Below, one piece after another: positions 23,756 through 32,524 of a DNA stretch of 64,000 bases. This DNA comes from Streptomyces sp. BK208 (lineage in GTDB: Bacteria > Actinomycetota > Actinomycetes > Streptomycetales > Streptomycetaceae). The DNA is taken from NCBI RefSeq assembly GCF_004364245.1, contig NZ_SOAV01000013.1, positions 62,001 through 126,000 on the forward strand, read 5' to 3'. Below the pieces are notes generated by a model. The model saw only the letters and a program-made list of their open reading frames with translations. It was not told where the DNA came from and did no database searches. How positions within the stretch are numbered: the stretch's first letter is position 1; the number at the start of each line of letters is the position of its first letter. The position numbers and the translations under genes were made by a program.

Positions 23756-24161
23756 ACCCCGCAGCGGAGCGGCACGGCTCCCGGCACCGCCCCGGCGGGA
23801 ACCGGCGCTCGACCCGGCCGCCCCCTCCACCGAGACATGCGGCGTCGTCCTCCCCATGGCCCCTCCCCTTGTTCCCTGCTCCTTCGCGAGCGTCGCCCCG
23901 GCTGTCTGTGCACCGCATACCCCGCTTGCCCGCGTCGAACGGAACCGTGGCGTTCATCTCGTACAGAACACCCAAACGTGCGTATAGCGCACGCCGCGCC
24001 CGGGCCGCGCGCACCACCGCGGGGGAGTGGGGTGGTGCCGGCACCACCGGTGATCCGGTGCCTGGGCCCCCTGCCTCGCGGGCGACCGCGGAGGAGGGTT
24101 GGTCCCGTCACCACGGACCCGGCCGGAGCACCGGGCACCGACAACGGAACGAGGGATCACG
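23756..24161. other. 406-base intergenic region
   Basis: No gene I can support. Open frames here lack ribosome sites or are shadows of the MarR gene. A TATAGC hexamer inside GTGCGTATAGCGCACG (23980-23995) forms a small dyad and is a possible -10 region or operator for the carotenoid oxygenase. The match is weak. Confidence 0.4.
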
Positions 24162-25679
24162 ATGGCCAGTCACACGCGGCGGAGAGTTCTCAAGGGCGCG
24201 GCGGTCGCGGCAGCGGGCGGTGTGGTGGGGAGTGGACTCGGGCCCGGGTCCGGCTTCTTCACTGCCGCGGCGCAGGCGAATCCCGTGGCGCCGAAGTGCG
24301 TCGAAACCGGGGAGACCCCGTTCCTGGAAGGGGCCTTCGCGCCGGTCACCGAGGAGCTGACCGCCTTCGGCCTGAACGTCGTCGGCCGTGTCCCGCGCGA
24401 CCTGGACGGCCGGTACCTGCGCAACGGCCCGAACGCGCTGGGTCTCGAGGACGTCCGCGCCCACCACTGGATGATCGGCGACGGGATGGTGCACGGAGTC
24501 CGGCTGCGCGGCGGGCGCGCGGAGTGGTACCGCAACCGCTGGGTGCGGTCGTCGCAGGTGAGGGCGAAACTGGGTGAGCCCGGGTCCGGGCATGCACCGC
24601 CGGACGACTTCGCCTGCAACACGCACGTGATCCCGTACAAGGGACGCATACTCGCGCTGCAGGAAGGCGGGCCACTGCCGTACGAGCTGGACGGCGAACT
24701 GGGCACCGTGCGCCCGTACGACTTCCGCGCCACGATCGAGGGCGCCTTCACGGCACACACCAAGTACGACGCGGCGGCCGACGAACTGCACGCGATCGCG
24801 TACTACCCCACCTGGGACCACGTGCGGCACATCGTGATCGACCGCACCGGCCGGGCGAGGGCCGCGCGGCGGGTCCCCGTCGCGGACGCGCCGATGATGC
24901 ACGACTTCGCCCTCACGGAGAAGTACGTGGTCATCGTGGACGTCCCGGTCACCTTCGACGGCGCCGCCGCCGAGGCGGGCGCGATCGTGCCGTACGTGTG
25001 GAACGACAGGCACCCCATGCGCATCGGGCTGCTGCCGCGCGCCGGCGGCACCACGCGCTGGTTCGAGATCGACCCGGTGTACTACTCGCACACCCTCAAC
25101 GCCTACGACCAGGGCGACACCGTCGTGGTGGAGTACACCGGATTCCCCGCCCCCTTCCACGCGGCCGGGCGCGGCCTGGGCGGACCCTCCGCCACCGGCT
25201 CCCCGACGCTCGACCGATGGACGATCGACCTGCGCGCGGACCGGGTCCGAGCCGCGCGGCTGGACGACCGGCCGCAGGAGTTCCCGCGTATCAACGAAGC
25301 CCTGGTCTCGCGTCGCCACCGCTACGCCTACACCGCGAGCGCGGCCGAGATGTGGCGCGCGTACGAGGCCGTCGACGGGGCGTGTCCGGACGACAAGTTC
25401 ACCAACTGTTTGGTGAAGCACGACATGGCACGGGGCAGCCGGCAGGTCCACCGCTTCCCGCGGGGTGCCGCGGCCAGCGAGCCGGTGTTCGTCCCGCGGC
25501 GCGGTGCGCGGGACGAGGACGACGGTTACGTCCTGTCGTACGTGAACGACCCCGACCGGGGTGCGACCGACCTGGTGATCCTCTCCGCACAGGACTTCAC
25601 AGGCCACCCACTGGCCCGCGTCCAGCTGCCCGGACGCGTTCCGCTGGGGTTCCACGGCAGCTGGATCCCGGACGCCTGA
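24162..25679 (+). CDS. Tat-exported carotenoid cleavage oxygenase family protein
   Basis: A 505-residue RPE65/carotenoid oxygenase family protein. The start has a twin-arginine signal, TRRRVLKGAAVAAAGG, then a mature region beginning near residue 40. The four Fe(II)-binding His are visible: H199 in TAHTKYD, H247 in MMHDFALT, H310 in YSHTLNAYD and H498 in GFHGSWIP close to the C-terminus. LRNGPNALG near residue 86 is also typical. The family cleaves double bonds in apocarotenoids or stilbenes using O2. Export across the membrane is unusual for carotenoid enzymes and might favour lignostilbene-like substrates. GAGGGA precedes the ATG. Confidence 0.9.
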   Translation: MASHTRRRVLKGAAVAAAGGVVGSGLGPGSGFFTAAAQANPVAPKCVETGETPFLEGAFAPVTEELTAFGLNVVGRVPRDLDGRYLRNGPNALGLEDVRAHHWMIGDGMVHGVRLRGGRAEWYRNRWVRSSQVRAKLGEPGSGHAPPDDFACNTHVIPYKGRILALQEGGPLPYELDGELGTVRPYDFRATIEGAFTAHTKYDAAADELHAIAYYPTWDHVRHIVIDRTGRARAARRVPVADAPMMHDFALTEKYVVIVDVPVTFDGAAAEAGAIVPYVWNDRHPMRIGLLPRAGGTTRWFEIDPVYYSHTLNAYDQGDTVVVEYTGFPAPFHAAGRGLGGPSATGSPTLDRWTIDLRADRVRAARLDDRPQEFPRINEALVSRRHRYAYTASAAEMWRAYEAVDGACPDDKFTNCLVKHDMARGSRQVHRFPRGAAASEPVFVPRRGARDEDDGYVLSYVNDPDRGATDLVILSAQDFTGHPLARVQLPGRVPLGFHGSWIPDA

Positions 25680-25686
25680 GGCCTTT

Positions 25687-25738
25687 GGCCGCCCGGGAGC
25701 CCCGGCGGGTCGTCGCGCGAGCACCCGCCGCGGCGGCC
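25687..25738. terminator. Nested hairpin between convergent genes
   Basis: CGGCGGGT (25703-25710) pairs with ACCCGCCG (25723-25730), and GGCCGCC (25687-25693) with GGCGGCC (25732-25738). The structure sits between the oxygenase and the VOC gene and could serve both. Confidence 0.6.
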
Positions 25739-25743
25739 GGCCT

Positions 25744-26187
25744 TCAGCCGAGCTGCTCGGCGAGTCCGACGACGATGTTCTCGGGGCCGCGGACGTAACA
25801 GAGCCGGTAGACGTTCTCGTACTGCACGATCTCACCGACGAGTTCGGCCCCGCCGCGGTCCCGCAGCCGGGCCACGACGTCATCGACGTCGTCGACGGCG
25901 AACATGACCCGACGAAGGCCGAGGGTGTTCGCCGGTGCGTCGTGCGGCTCGGGAACGACGGCCTCCGGGCGGTGGAACTTCGCCAGCTCCACCCGGCCCT
26001 GACCACCCGGGACCCGCAGCATGGCCACGTCCTGCCGGACGTCGCGGAGGCCGATGACCAGCTCCGCACCGGGCCATTCGAGCGGTCCCCTGCCCTCCAG
26101 CTCCAGGCCCAGCTCGACGAAGAACGCGATGACGGAGTCGAGGTCGTCGACGACGATGAGGACGTTGTCCAACCGCTGGACGGTCAT
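25744..26187 (-). CDS. VOC (glyoxalase/dioxygenase fold) protein
   Basis: A 147-residue protein with two beta-alpha-beta-beta-beta units: RLDNVLIVVDDLDSVIAFFVELGLELEG at the start and RVMFAVDDVDDVVARLRDRGGAELVGEI in the second half, ending YVRGPENIVVGLAEQL. The conserved final Glu ligand is present in the PEN segment, while the first-unit His is replaced by Asn (DNVLIV), as in several VOC subfamilies that act as resistance proteins or unknown lyases. GGAGGCTCC lies on the reverse strand just before the ATG. The function is not predictable beyond the fold. Confidence 0.85.
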   Translation of the reverse strand: MTVQRLDNVLIVVDDLDSVIAFFVELGLELEGRGPLEWPGAELVIGLRDVRQDVAMLRVPGGQGRVELAKFHRPEAVVPEPHDAPANTLGLRRVMFAVDDVDDVVARLRDRGGAELVGEIVQYENVYRLCYVRGPENIVVGLAEQLG

Positions 26188-26412
26188 GGGGAGCCTCCTT
26201 CGAGTGACGCGGTCACCGTAGCGTGTGCCGGAGCCGCTCGTCGGCCGCCGCGGGACGCAGACCCCGACACGCCGCAGCCGTACCGACGCCGCGCCGGACC
26301 GGCGCCCGTGACGCGGTGCCGGACCGCCGAAGTCGACCCGCGCCGCGTCCCGGACAACTGGCTGCAGGACCGGCCCGTGCCGTGCTCCTGGCCGCAGGCC
26401 GCCGATCCCGCT

Positions 26413-27396
26413 TCAGGCGTAGCGCGCGAAAAGCGCCTGGAGGTACCCCTCCAGCCGCCTGGTCAGCAGGGCGGGGGTCAGATCGGTACGGCCCACCTCG
26501 CGCCACGGGACGGCGACCTTCTCGGCGTCCGGAGCGAAGGCCAAGGCGTCCAGCAGACGCCAGTAGAGATGAGAGGCGTGATCTTCAGCCAGCGTCCCTC
26601 CCGCCGCAACGTAGAGGTCGGCGAACCGCATGCCCGCGGAGACCCCGTGCAGCAGGGCGAGGGCCGTCGAGCAGTGGGCCACGTCCAGGTCGGCCGGTCC
26701 CCACGAGGTCTCCACCCAGTCGACGACGCCGCTGATCCGCAGCCCGTCTACGTCGCCTGTGAAGAGGACATTGCCGGGATGGAAGTCCCGGTGCAGGAAG
26801 CAGGCCGGGTACTCCGGGGGCTCGCGGCGGATCACGTCCACGGCCCATTGCCACAGCTCAGGCCGCTCGGTGTCTTCGGGCGGGCTCACCCGCTCGGGAG
26901 ATGCCCACGCCTGGTACGCGCGCGGCCGTGTCTGGGCGGTCACCGACACCCGGTGGATACGCAGCAATTGGCGGGCCAGCAGTTCGGCACGCCGACCGGC
27001 TCCCTCGTCGCTCAGGCGCACGGCCCCGGGCAACAGGGACATCAGCAAGGAGGGGTGATCGCAGTACTGCGCTGTGGCGTCCACGGCCACCAGCGCGGCC
27101 GCGGGTACGTCCGTGCTGCCGAGCAGACGCAGGATGGCTGCCTCGCGGTTCAGCAGGCCCTCCGCGTGGCGAACGTAGAAGGGTTTGACGAAAGAACGCA
27201 GGACCAGCGACCGTCGACCGTCCCGCCCGCAGATGTCCAGACGGCGCATCTCCGACGTCCAGCCGCCACGCAACCGTGCAACATCCTCGATGCGTTCTTC
27301 CTCGGCCAGCCCCTTCTCCACCCAGGCGCGCGTCACATCCCAGCTCTGGCCCTCGCGATCGACACCGACGTGCTCAGTTCCCTCGCCCGCAACCAT
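26413..27396 (-). CDS. APH-fold phosphotransferase
   Basis: A 327-residue protein of the aminoglycoside phosphotransferase/choline kinase fold. The Brenner motif is LHRDFHPGNVLF (catalytic Asp in HRD, metal Asn in GN) at about residues 208-219, followed by GVVDWVETSWGPADLDVAHC, which supplies the DxD-type metal Asp. The N-lobe Lys is probably in VLRSFVKPF. True resistance enzymes and many phosphorylating housekeeping enzymes share this pattern, so the substrate is open. It is divergent from the ABC-F gene, with about 250 bases between, and such pairing with another resistance-type gene is suggestive only. Confidence 0.8.
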   Translation of the reverse strand: MVAGEGTEHVGVDREGQSWDVTRAWVEKGLAEEERIEDVARLRGGWTSEMRRLDICGRDGRRSLVLRSFVKPFYVRHAEGLLNREAAILRLLGSTDVPAAALVAVDATAQYCDHPSLLMSLLPGAVRLSDEGAGRRAELLARQLLRIHRVSVTAQTRPRAYQAWASPERVSPPEDTERPELWQWAVDVIRREPPEYPACFLHRDFHPGNVLFTGDVDGLRISGVVDWVETSWGPADLDVAHCSTALALLHGVSAGMRFADLYVAAGGTLAEDHASHLYWRLLDALAFAPDAEKVAVPWREVGRTDLTPALLTRRLEGYLQALFARYA

Positions 27397-27480
27397 GAAG
27401 GCAGGCTATCGATCTCATCGACGAACACATGTGGCTCCGCCCTCGGATCAGGGAGAGCCAGCGAGGCGAGACGTATCGTA

Positions 27481-27509
27481 TTGCCAAGTCGCCCGTCATG
27501 GCGTACTGT
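27481..27509 (+). promoter_or_regulatory. Promoter of the ABC-F gene
   Basis: TTGCCA (27481-27486), 17 bases, TACTGT (27504-27509): a good match to the vegetative streptomycete consensus. Transcription should begin near 27516-27517, at the ATG of a four-codon frame. Confidence 0.6.
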
Positions 27510-27516
27510 CCTTCGC

Positions 27517-27531
27517 ATGGGTTCCCTGTGA
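27517..27531 (+). CDS. Possible leaderless leader peptide MGSL
   Basis: ATG-GGT-TCC-CTG-TGA starts seven bases after the TACTGT hexamer, so it would be the first codon of a leaderless mRNA. It ends 114 bases before the ABC-F start. A hairpin follows (CGACGGCG 27544-27551 with CGCCGTCG 27565-27572) and a second (GGCC 27607-27610 and CGGG 27613-27616 with CCCG 27620-27623 and GGCC 27627-27630) abuts the AGGAGGG ribosome site. This is the layout of antibiotic-induced attenuators, but the frame is so short that chance is a real alternative. Confidence 0.35.
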   Translation: MGSL

Positions 27532-27645
27532 GATCACCGGCACCGACGGCGTAGAGCACCGCTCCGCCGTCGCCGCGCCCCGCCGTGCAGCCATTCACCC
27601 CGATCCGGCCCCCGGGAATCCCGTGCGGCCAGGAGGGAACCGATC

Positions 27646-29295
27646 TTGCACACCGCACAACTCACCCTCTGTCACGTCACCAAGCGCTACCCCGGCCGCA
27701 CCGTTCTGGACCAGGTCTCCTTCACGCTCAAGCCGGGCGAGAAGGCCGGGCTGATCGGCGACAACGGCGCGGGGAAGTCCACCCTGCTCAGGATCCTCGC
27801 CGGGCAGGAGCGCCCGGACAGCGGCGAGGTGACCGTGACCGCCGCCGGCGGGATCGGCCATCTCCCGCAGACCGTCCCGCTGCCCCCGACCGCCACCGTC
27901 CAGGACGCGGTCGACCTGGCCCTCGCGGACCTGCGCGCTCTGGAGGCGGAGCTGCGCCGGGCCGAGCGGGCACTCGGTGACGGCGACGATCCGGCGGCGC
28001 TCTCGGCGTACGCCGTGCTCCTCGCACGCTACGAGGCCCGGGGCGGCTACGACGCCGATCACCGGGTGGACATCGCGCTGCACCACCTCGGGCTGCCGGC
28101 GCTCCACCGGGAGCGCCTGCTCGGCACCCTGTCCGGGGGCGAGCGCTCCCGTCTCGCCCTGGCCGGGGTCCTCGCCGGCCGCCCGGAGGTCCTGCTCCTG
28201 GACGAGCCGACGAACGACCTGGACGACCGGGCCGTGGAATGGCTGGAGGCGCAACTGCGGGCGCATCGCGGCACGGTGCTCGCGGTCACCCATGACCGGG
28301 TCTTCCTTGAGCGCCTGACCACCACGGTCCTGGAGGCCGAGGCGGGAAGGATCACCCGCTACGGAGACGGCTACACCGGCTACCGCACGGCGAAGGCTGC
28401 CGAGCGCCGTCGTCGGCTCCAGGAGTACGAGGAGTGGCGGTCCGAACTGGCCCGCAGCGAACGGCTGGCCACCGGCCACGCCGCCCGCCTCGGAGCCATC
28501 CCGCGCAAGGCGGCGCTGGCCAACTTCGGCCACGGCGGCTTCCGGGCCCGAGGCCGGGCGCACGGGGCGATGGCTCGCGTCCGCAACGCCCGTGAGCGGG
28601 TCGAGCGGCTGAACGGGAACCCGGTGGCGCCGCCGCCGGACCCGCTGGCCTTCACGGCGTACGCGAGGGCGGCGGGGGAGGCGGCGGCAGGCGTCGAGAC
28701 TCCTTCCGCGGAGCCTGTGGCGGTACGACTGGCGGACGTGCGTGTGGGTGACCGTCTTCGCCTGGGGTCCCTCGTCCTCGGCAGCCGCGGCCGGCTTCTC
28801 GTCACCGGCCCCAACGGCGCGGGCAAGACGACGCTGTTGAAGGTGCTCGCGGGTGAACTGGGTCCGGACGAGGGCACGGTGCGGGTTCCCGGCCGGGTCG
28901 GTCATCTGCGCCAGAGCGAGACGCCGTGGCCGGCCCATCTGAGGGTGGTCGAGGCGTTCGGGCTGGGCCGCCCGGGCACCGCCGACGAGCACGCCGACGC
29001 CCTGCTCGCCCTCGGCCTCTTCCGCGCGGCGGAACTTGGGCTGCGCATGGGCGAGTTGTCGTACGGCCAGCGCCGCCGCGTGGACCTGGCCCGGCTGGTC
29101 TCGGAGCCCGCCGACCTCCTGCTGCTGGACGAGCCGACGAACCACCTTTCCCCGGCCCTGGTCGAGGAACTGGAGGAGGCGCTGACGGGTTTCCCGGGCG
29201 CGATCGTGCTGGTCACACACGACCGTGCCCTGCGCGGACGCTTCCAGGGCGAGCGTCTGCGGCTGCCGGTGGCGGCGGGCGTCCCGACGGGGTGA
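27646..29295 (+). CDS. ABC-F family ATPase, resistance-type
   Basis: A 549-residue protein with two ABC domains and no membrane spans. Domain 1: GDNGAGKS (Walker A, about residue 38), LSGGERSR signature, LLLDEPTNDLD (Walker B) and the switch His in VTHDR. Domain 2: GPNGAGKT, LSYGQRRR, LLLDEPTNH and VTHDRALR. The interdomain linker (about 240-320) is Arg-rich, as in ribosome-binding ABC-F proteins of the OleB/TlrC/VarM type that displace ribosomal antibiotics. The start is TTG at 27646, eight bases after AGGAGGG (27631-27637). The leader region suggests inducible expression. Confidence 0.88.
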   Translation: MHTAQLTLCHVTKRYPGRTVLDQVSFTLKPGEKAGLIGDNGAGKSTLLRILAGQERPDSGEVTVTAAGGIGHLPQTVPLPPTATVQDAVDLALADLRALEAELRRAERALGDGDDPAALSAYAVLLARYEARGGYDADHRVDIALHHLGLPALHRERLLGTLSGGERSRLALAGVLAGRPEVLLLDEPTNDLDDRAVEWLEAQLRAHRGTVLAVTHDRVFLERLTTTVLEAEAGRITRYGDGYTGYRTAKAAERRRRLQEYEEWRSELARSERLATGHAARLGAIPRKAALANFGHGGFRARGRAHGAMARVRNARERVERLNGNPVAPPPDPLAFTAYARAAGEAAAGVETPSAEPVAVRLADVRVGDRLRLGSLVLGSRGRLLVTGPNGAGKTTLLKVLAGELGPDEGTVRVPGRVGHLRQSETPWPAHLRVVEAFGLGRPGTADEHADALLALGLFRAAELGLRMGELSYGQRRRVDLARLVSEPADLLLLDEPTNHLSPALVEELEEALTGFPGAIVLVTHDRALRGRFQGERLRLPVAAGVPTG

Positions 29296-29313
29296 AGCCC
29301 GTCGAGTCCGTGC

Positions 29314-29346
29314 CGACCGCCGCCCGTCATCGCCGGGCGGCGGTCG
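29314..29346. terminator. 13-bp hairpin terminator
   Basis: 29314-29326 (CGACCGCCGCCCG) pairs perfectly with 29334-29346 across a 7-base loop, just after the ABC-F stop. Confidence 0.75.
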
Positions 29347-29459
29347 CCCCGTCGTCGACCGACGACCGATGCACTCCTGGCGGAGTACCGGAATGCTTCC
29401 GGAGAGGCGTGGCGGCCGTCGGCGCACTCACCCGTGGACACCCCGGCGAGCGGCCCGGG

Positions 29460-31154
29460 TCAGACGCGTTCCAGCCGCCAGAGCTGTGGTTGCAGCCCGT
29501 TGCACGTCCACTGCTGGACATTGGCGCCCGGCTCCCGCGACCCCAGCGCGACGTCCAGGCACTGGCCGCTGGAGCGGGCGACCAGCCGGTAGTAGCCCCG
29601 GCCCGCGTTCTCCAGCCGCCAGTCCTGCGCCGCCGCCCCGTTGCAGTACCACTGCCGGACGTTCGCACCCGGGGCGGGGGAGCCGTTCTCCACGTCCAGG
29701 CAGTGGCCGCTGTTGCGCGCCGTCAGCGTGAACCGGCTGCCGCCGTGGGCGCGCACCGTCCAGTCCTGCGGACCGAGACCGTTGCACGTCCACTGCTGGA
29801 CATTGCCCCCGGGCTCGCGCGCATCGGCCGCGACGTCGAGACAGTGCCCGCTGCCCGCGTTGACCAGCCGGTAGCGGGCACCGTCGACGACACCGGCCGC
29901 GTCCCCGGTGCCGGTGACGCTCCCGGTGGCGAAGTACGGCCTGCACACCGAGCCGTCCCAGTCGGTGGCGATCTCAAGGACGCGGCGGCCGTCCGCGGAC
30001 GGCAGGAGGGGCGAGCTGTAGTTCTGGCAGTAGTTGACCTCCGGCGCGGGTACGGTGACCGGCGCCTCGATCTCGTACCACGGCCCGCTGCCGTTCTCCG
30101 TGTTGGCGAGGATCGTGCGGCCGCTCTCGGCGGCGGGCGTGCCGTCCCTGTCGAGGAGCCGCTGGCCGATCAGCAGCAGCCGCCCGTTCGGAGCGCCGTC
30201 CGGTGACGGTGCCCAGGCGACGGTCGGTGCCGCGCGGAAGTACTTGCCGTCCACCGTCTCGGGCCGCTGTCCGAGGAAGGCGGGGTCTCCCCAGTTCCAG
30301 CCGTCCGTGGACGTGCGGAAGTGCACCACGCACTGGTACTGGCCGCCGGGGTTGCAGATCTCGTAGCTCATGAAGTAGCCGCCGTTCGGCAGTTTCCGCA
30401 CCACCGGCATCCCGGGCCGGTCCTCGGCCCGGGCGCTCGCCACGGTGGCGTGGTGGTCCTGCCAGTGGACGCCGTCGTAACTGCGTGCCGCGACCAGCTT
30501 CTGACTGTGCCCGGGGTCGGTCTCGTCGGAGTAGTGGCAGACCAGCGCGCCGTCCGCCGCCACGGAGAACTCCGGCTCCCACAGACCGCCGGTGCCGCCC
30601 GCGACGGCACAAGAGGACAGGTAGGACCAGGTACGTCCCACGTCGTCGCTCCGCCAGATCCGCAGCGCCATCCGGCGGTCCTGCTGGTCCTGGCCTGCGG
30701 ACGAGGCCCACAGCAGGGTGCCGGCACGCAACCCTCCCACCTGCCGGGGCAGTTCGAACAGGGTGGTGCAGCACAGGCCCTGGCCCGCCGCCGACGCGGG
30801 GTCGACGACTCGGCCGACCTCGCGGAAGCTCGTACCCGCGTCGGTGCTCTCGTGGATGGCGCCCACACCGCCTGCGCCGTCGAAGGTGACGACGCTCGCG
30901 AGGACACGGCCGTCGGCCGCGCCGTTGTGGGCGAGCCGGACGGCACGGGGGTAGAGGCCCGTGCCGTCGCGCAACGGCGTCCCGGTGGCCGCGGGGGAGG
31001 CGGCCACCGCCGCGGCGGAGTCCGGAGAGGAGTGGGGCGACGGCGCATCGGCGCCGGCCGGACCGGCCACGGCCAGGCTGAGGACGCCGGTCAGAGCGCA
31101 CAGCGTGGCGCGGTTCCGGGAGCGTTGGAGGAAGTGGAACAGGCGGAGGAACAC
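29460..31154 (-). CDS. Secreted sialidase-like beta-propeller with ricin-type lectin domain
   Basis: 564 residues. A signal peptide (about 1-36, ending near AGADA) starts from GTG at 31154 with AGGAAGGAAG seven bases before it. The catalytic part (about 60-425) has Asp-box-like repeats (ESTDAGTSF, RSDDVGRTW, SYDGVHW, TSTDGWNW), as in sialidases and GH93 exo-arabinanases. The C-terminal 130 residues form a ricin B lectin trefoil with three repeats of the GHCLDV...NVQQWTCNG type. It should bind and trim an extracellular polysaccharide. It is divergent from the LacI gene, and the intergenic region holds a near-perfect double operator, so it is probably a target of that repressor. Confidence 0.82.
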   Translation of the reverse strand: MFLRLFHFLQRSRNRATLCALTGVLSLAVAGPAGADAPSPHSSPDSAAAVAASPAATGTPLRDGTGLYPRAVRLAHNGAADGRVLASVVTFDGAGGVGAIHESTDAGTSFREVGRVVDPASAAGQGLCCTTLFELPRQVGGLRAGTLLWASSAGQDQQDRRMALRIWRSDDVGRTWSYLSSCAVAGGTGGLWEPEFSVAADGALVCHYSDETDPGHSQKLVAARSYDGVHWQDHHATVASARAEDRPGMPVVRKLPNGGYFMSYEICNPGGQYQCVVHFRTSTDGWNWGDPAFLGQRPETVDGKYFRAAPTVAWAPSPDGAPNGRLLLIGQRLLDRDGTPAAESGRTILANTENGSGPWYEIEAPVTVPAPEVNYCQNYSSPLLPSADGRRVLEIATDWDGSVCRPYFATGSVTGTGDAAGVVDGARYRLVNAGSGHCLDVAADAREPGGNVQQWTCNGLGPQDWTVRAHGGSRFTLTARNSGHCLDVENGSPAPGANVRQWYCNGAAAQDWRLENAGRGYYRLVARSSGQCLDVALGSREPGANVQQWTCNGLQPQLWRLERV

Positions 31155-31203
31155 GACGGTCTTCCTTCCTGCGAGGAGGAAATCCGCGCCAGGTTAGAGG
31201 AGC

Positions 31204-31235
31204 GTGTACATCGATGTAAATACATCGATGTACAC
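31204..31235. promoter_or_regulatory. Double palindromic operator
   Basis: Two 15-base arms, 31204-31218 and 31221-31235, are exact inverted copies around AA. Each arm holds the palindrome TACATCGATGTA. The CG-centred form is LacI-like and lies 50 bases upstream of the lectin gene start. Confidence 0.7.
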
Positions 31236-31384
31236 GGGGTGTGCGGGTGATCCCGAGGCGTTCGTGCGGCAGACTTCCTCCGCGGCCGGGTCCGCCTCGT
31301 CGCCGGTCTTCCGTTCGGCCGGGCGAACGTCGGTGCGGCCGGAAGGCGTACGGCCGAGCATGCCTTGTCAGTGCGGCGGCAACG

Positions 31385-31401
31385 GATGTATAACGTTGCA
31401 A
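31385..31401. promoter_or_regulatory. LacI-type operator before the regulator gene
   Basis: TGTATAACGTTGCAAAA (31385-31401) shares the TTGCAACG half-site, on the reverse strand, with the site at 32848. It lies about 90 bases upstream of the LacI start and suggests autoregulation. Confidence 0.5.
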
Positions 31402-31492
31402 AATCAGCGCACGGGCTCGGCGCACGGCTCAGGGGGACGACACCGGACCCGCACCGACCACCCGAGTCGGGCCGCTCAGGGAAGGGAACGCC

Positions 31493-32524
31493 GTGCGGGT
31501 CAGCCTCAAGGACGTCGCCGCGCACGCGGGGGTCTCGATCAAGACCGTCTCCAACGTGGTGAACAACTACCAGCACGTCGCTCCCGCCATGCGGGAACGC
31601 GTGCAGCGTTCCATCGACGAACTCGGCTACCGGCCCAATCTCACCGCCCGGCACCTTCGGGCGGGACGCACGGGCATCATCGCGCTCGCCCTGCCCGAGC
31701 TGGGCAACCCCTACTTCGCGGAACTGGCCGCGGCGGTCATCGACACGGCGGCCCAGCACGACTACACCGTGCTGCTCGACCACACCGGCGGGCGCCGTGA
31801 GCAGGAGCTGCTGGTGAGCCAGGGCTTCCGGGCGCGGGTCATCGACGGACTGATCCTCAGCCCCATCGAGCTGGAGACCGAGGACCTGCGCGATCGCGCC
31901 GGGAACGTGCCGCTCGTGCTGCTGGGCGAGCGGGACTACGACCTGCCCTACGACCACATCGCCATCGACAACGTCGCCGCCGCCCGCGAGGCCGTCGCGC
32001 ACCTGGTCGCCCTCGGCCGCCGGGAGGTGGCCTTCATCGGCGCCCGGCGCGGGAGCAATCAGCCGGCCCAACTCCGGGTGCGCGGCTGGCGCGAGGAGCT
32101 GGCCGCGGCCGGGCTGCCCGTCGACGAGGGACTCGTCGCGGCCACGGACGGCTGGGGACACGCGGACGGCGCGGCGGCCATGACCCGTCTCCTCGACGAG
32201 GGCAGGCGTCCCGACGCCGTCTTCGCCTTCAACGACCCCATGGCGATCGGCGCGATGCGGGTGCTTCACGCGCGGGGACTGCGGGTGCCCGAGGACATCG
32301 CGGTGGTCGGATTCGACGATGTCGTCGAGGGGCGCTTCGGAGCCGTGTCCCTCACGTCCGTCTCGCCGGACAAGGCGGCCATCGGCCGGCTCGCGGTGGA
32401 GTCGGTCCTCGCCCGGCTCGGGGGCGCCGCTCCGGAACCCCGGCGTGTCTGGGCCGGCTACCGACTGGTCGAGCGGGAGAGCACGTTGGGGCGCCGCGCC
32501 GCCGACGAGGCACCGAGCGGCTGA
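31493..32524 (+). CDS. LacI family transcriptional regulator
   Basis: A 343-residue LacI/GalR protein. The HTH and hinge occupy about residues 1-58 (VSLKDVAAHAGVSIKTVSNVVNN ... LGYRPNLTARHLR). The periplasmic-binding-like effector domain follows (about 62-330) with DGLILSPIE, VVGFDDVVEG and the ligand-contact segment FAFNDPMAIGA. The start is GTG at 31493 behind GGGAAGGGAA. It lies between the divergent lectin gene and the sugar ABC transporter, and operators with a common TTGCAACG or ACATCGATGT core flank both, so it is probably the local repressor. The inducer is unknown. Confidence 0.92.
   Translation: MRVSLKDVAAHAGVSIKTVSNVVNNYQHVAPAMRERVQRSIDELGYRPNLTARHLRAGRTGIIALALPELGNPYFAELAAAVIDTAAQHDYTVLLDHTGGRREQELLVSQGFRARVIDGLILSPIELETEDLRDRAGNVPLVLLGERDYDLPYDHIAIDNVAAAREAVAHLVALGRREVAFIGARRGSNQPAQLRVRGWREELAAAGLPVDEGLVAATDGWGHADGAAAMTRLLDEGRRPDAVFAFNDPMAIGAMRVLHARGLRVPEDIAVVGFDDVVEGRFGAVSLTSVSPDKAAIGRLAVESVLARLGGAAPEPRRVWAGYRLVERESTLGRRAADEAPSG

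Noticed and set aside
24108-26069. 653-codon minus-strand frame across the carotenoid oxygenase
   Set aside because: Antisense to a gene with all four iron ligands and a signal peptide; no domain.
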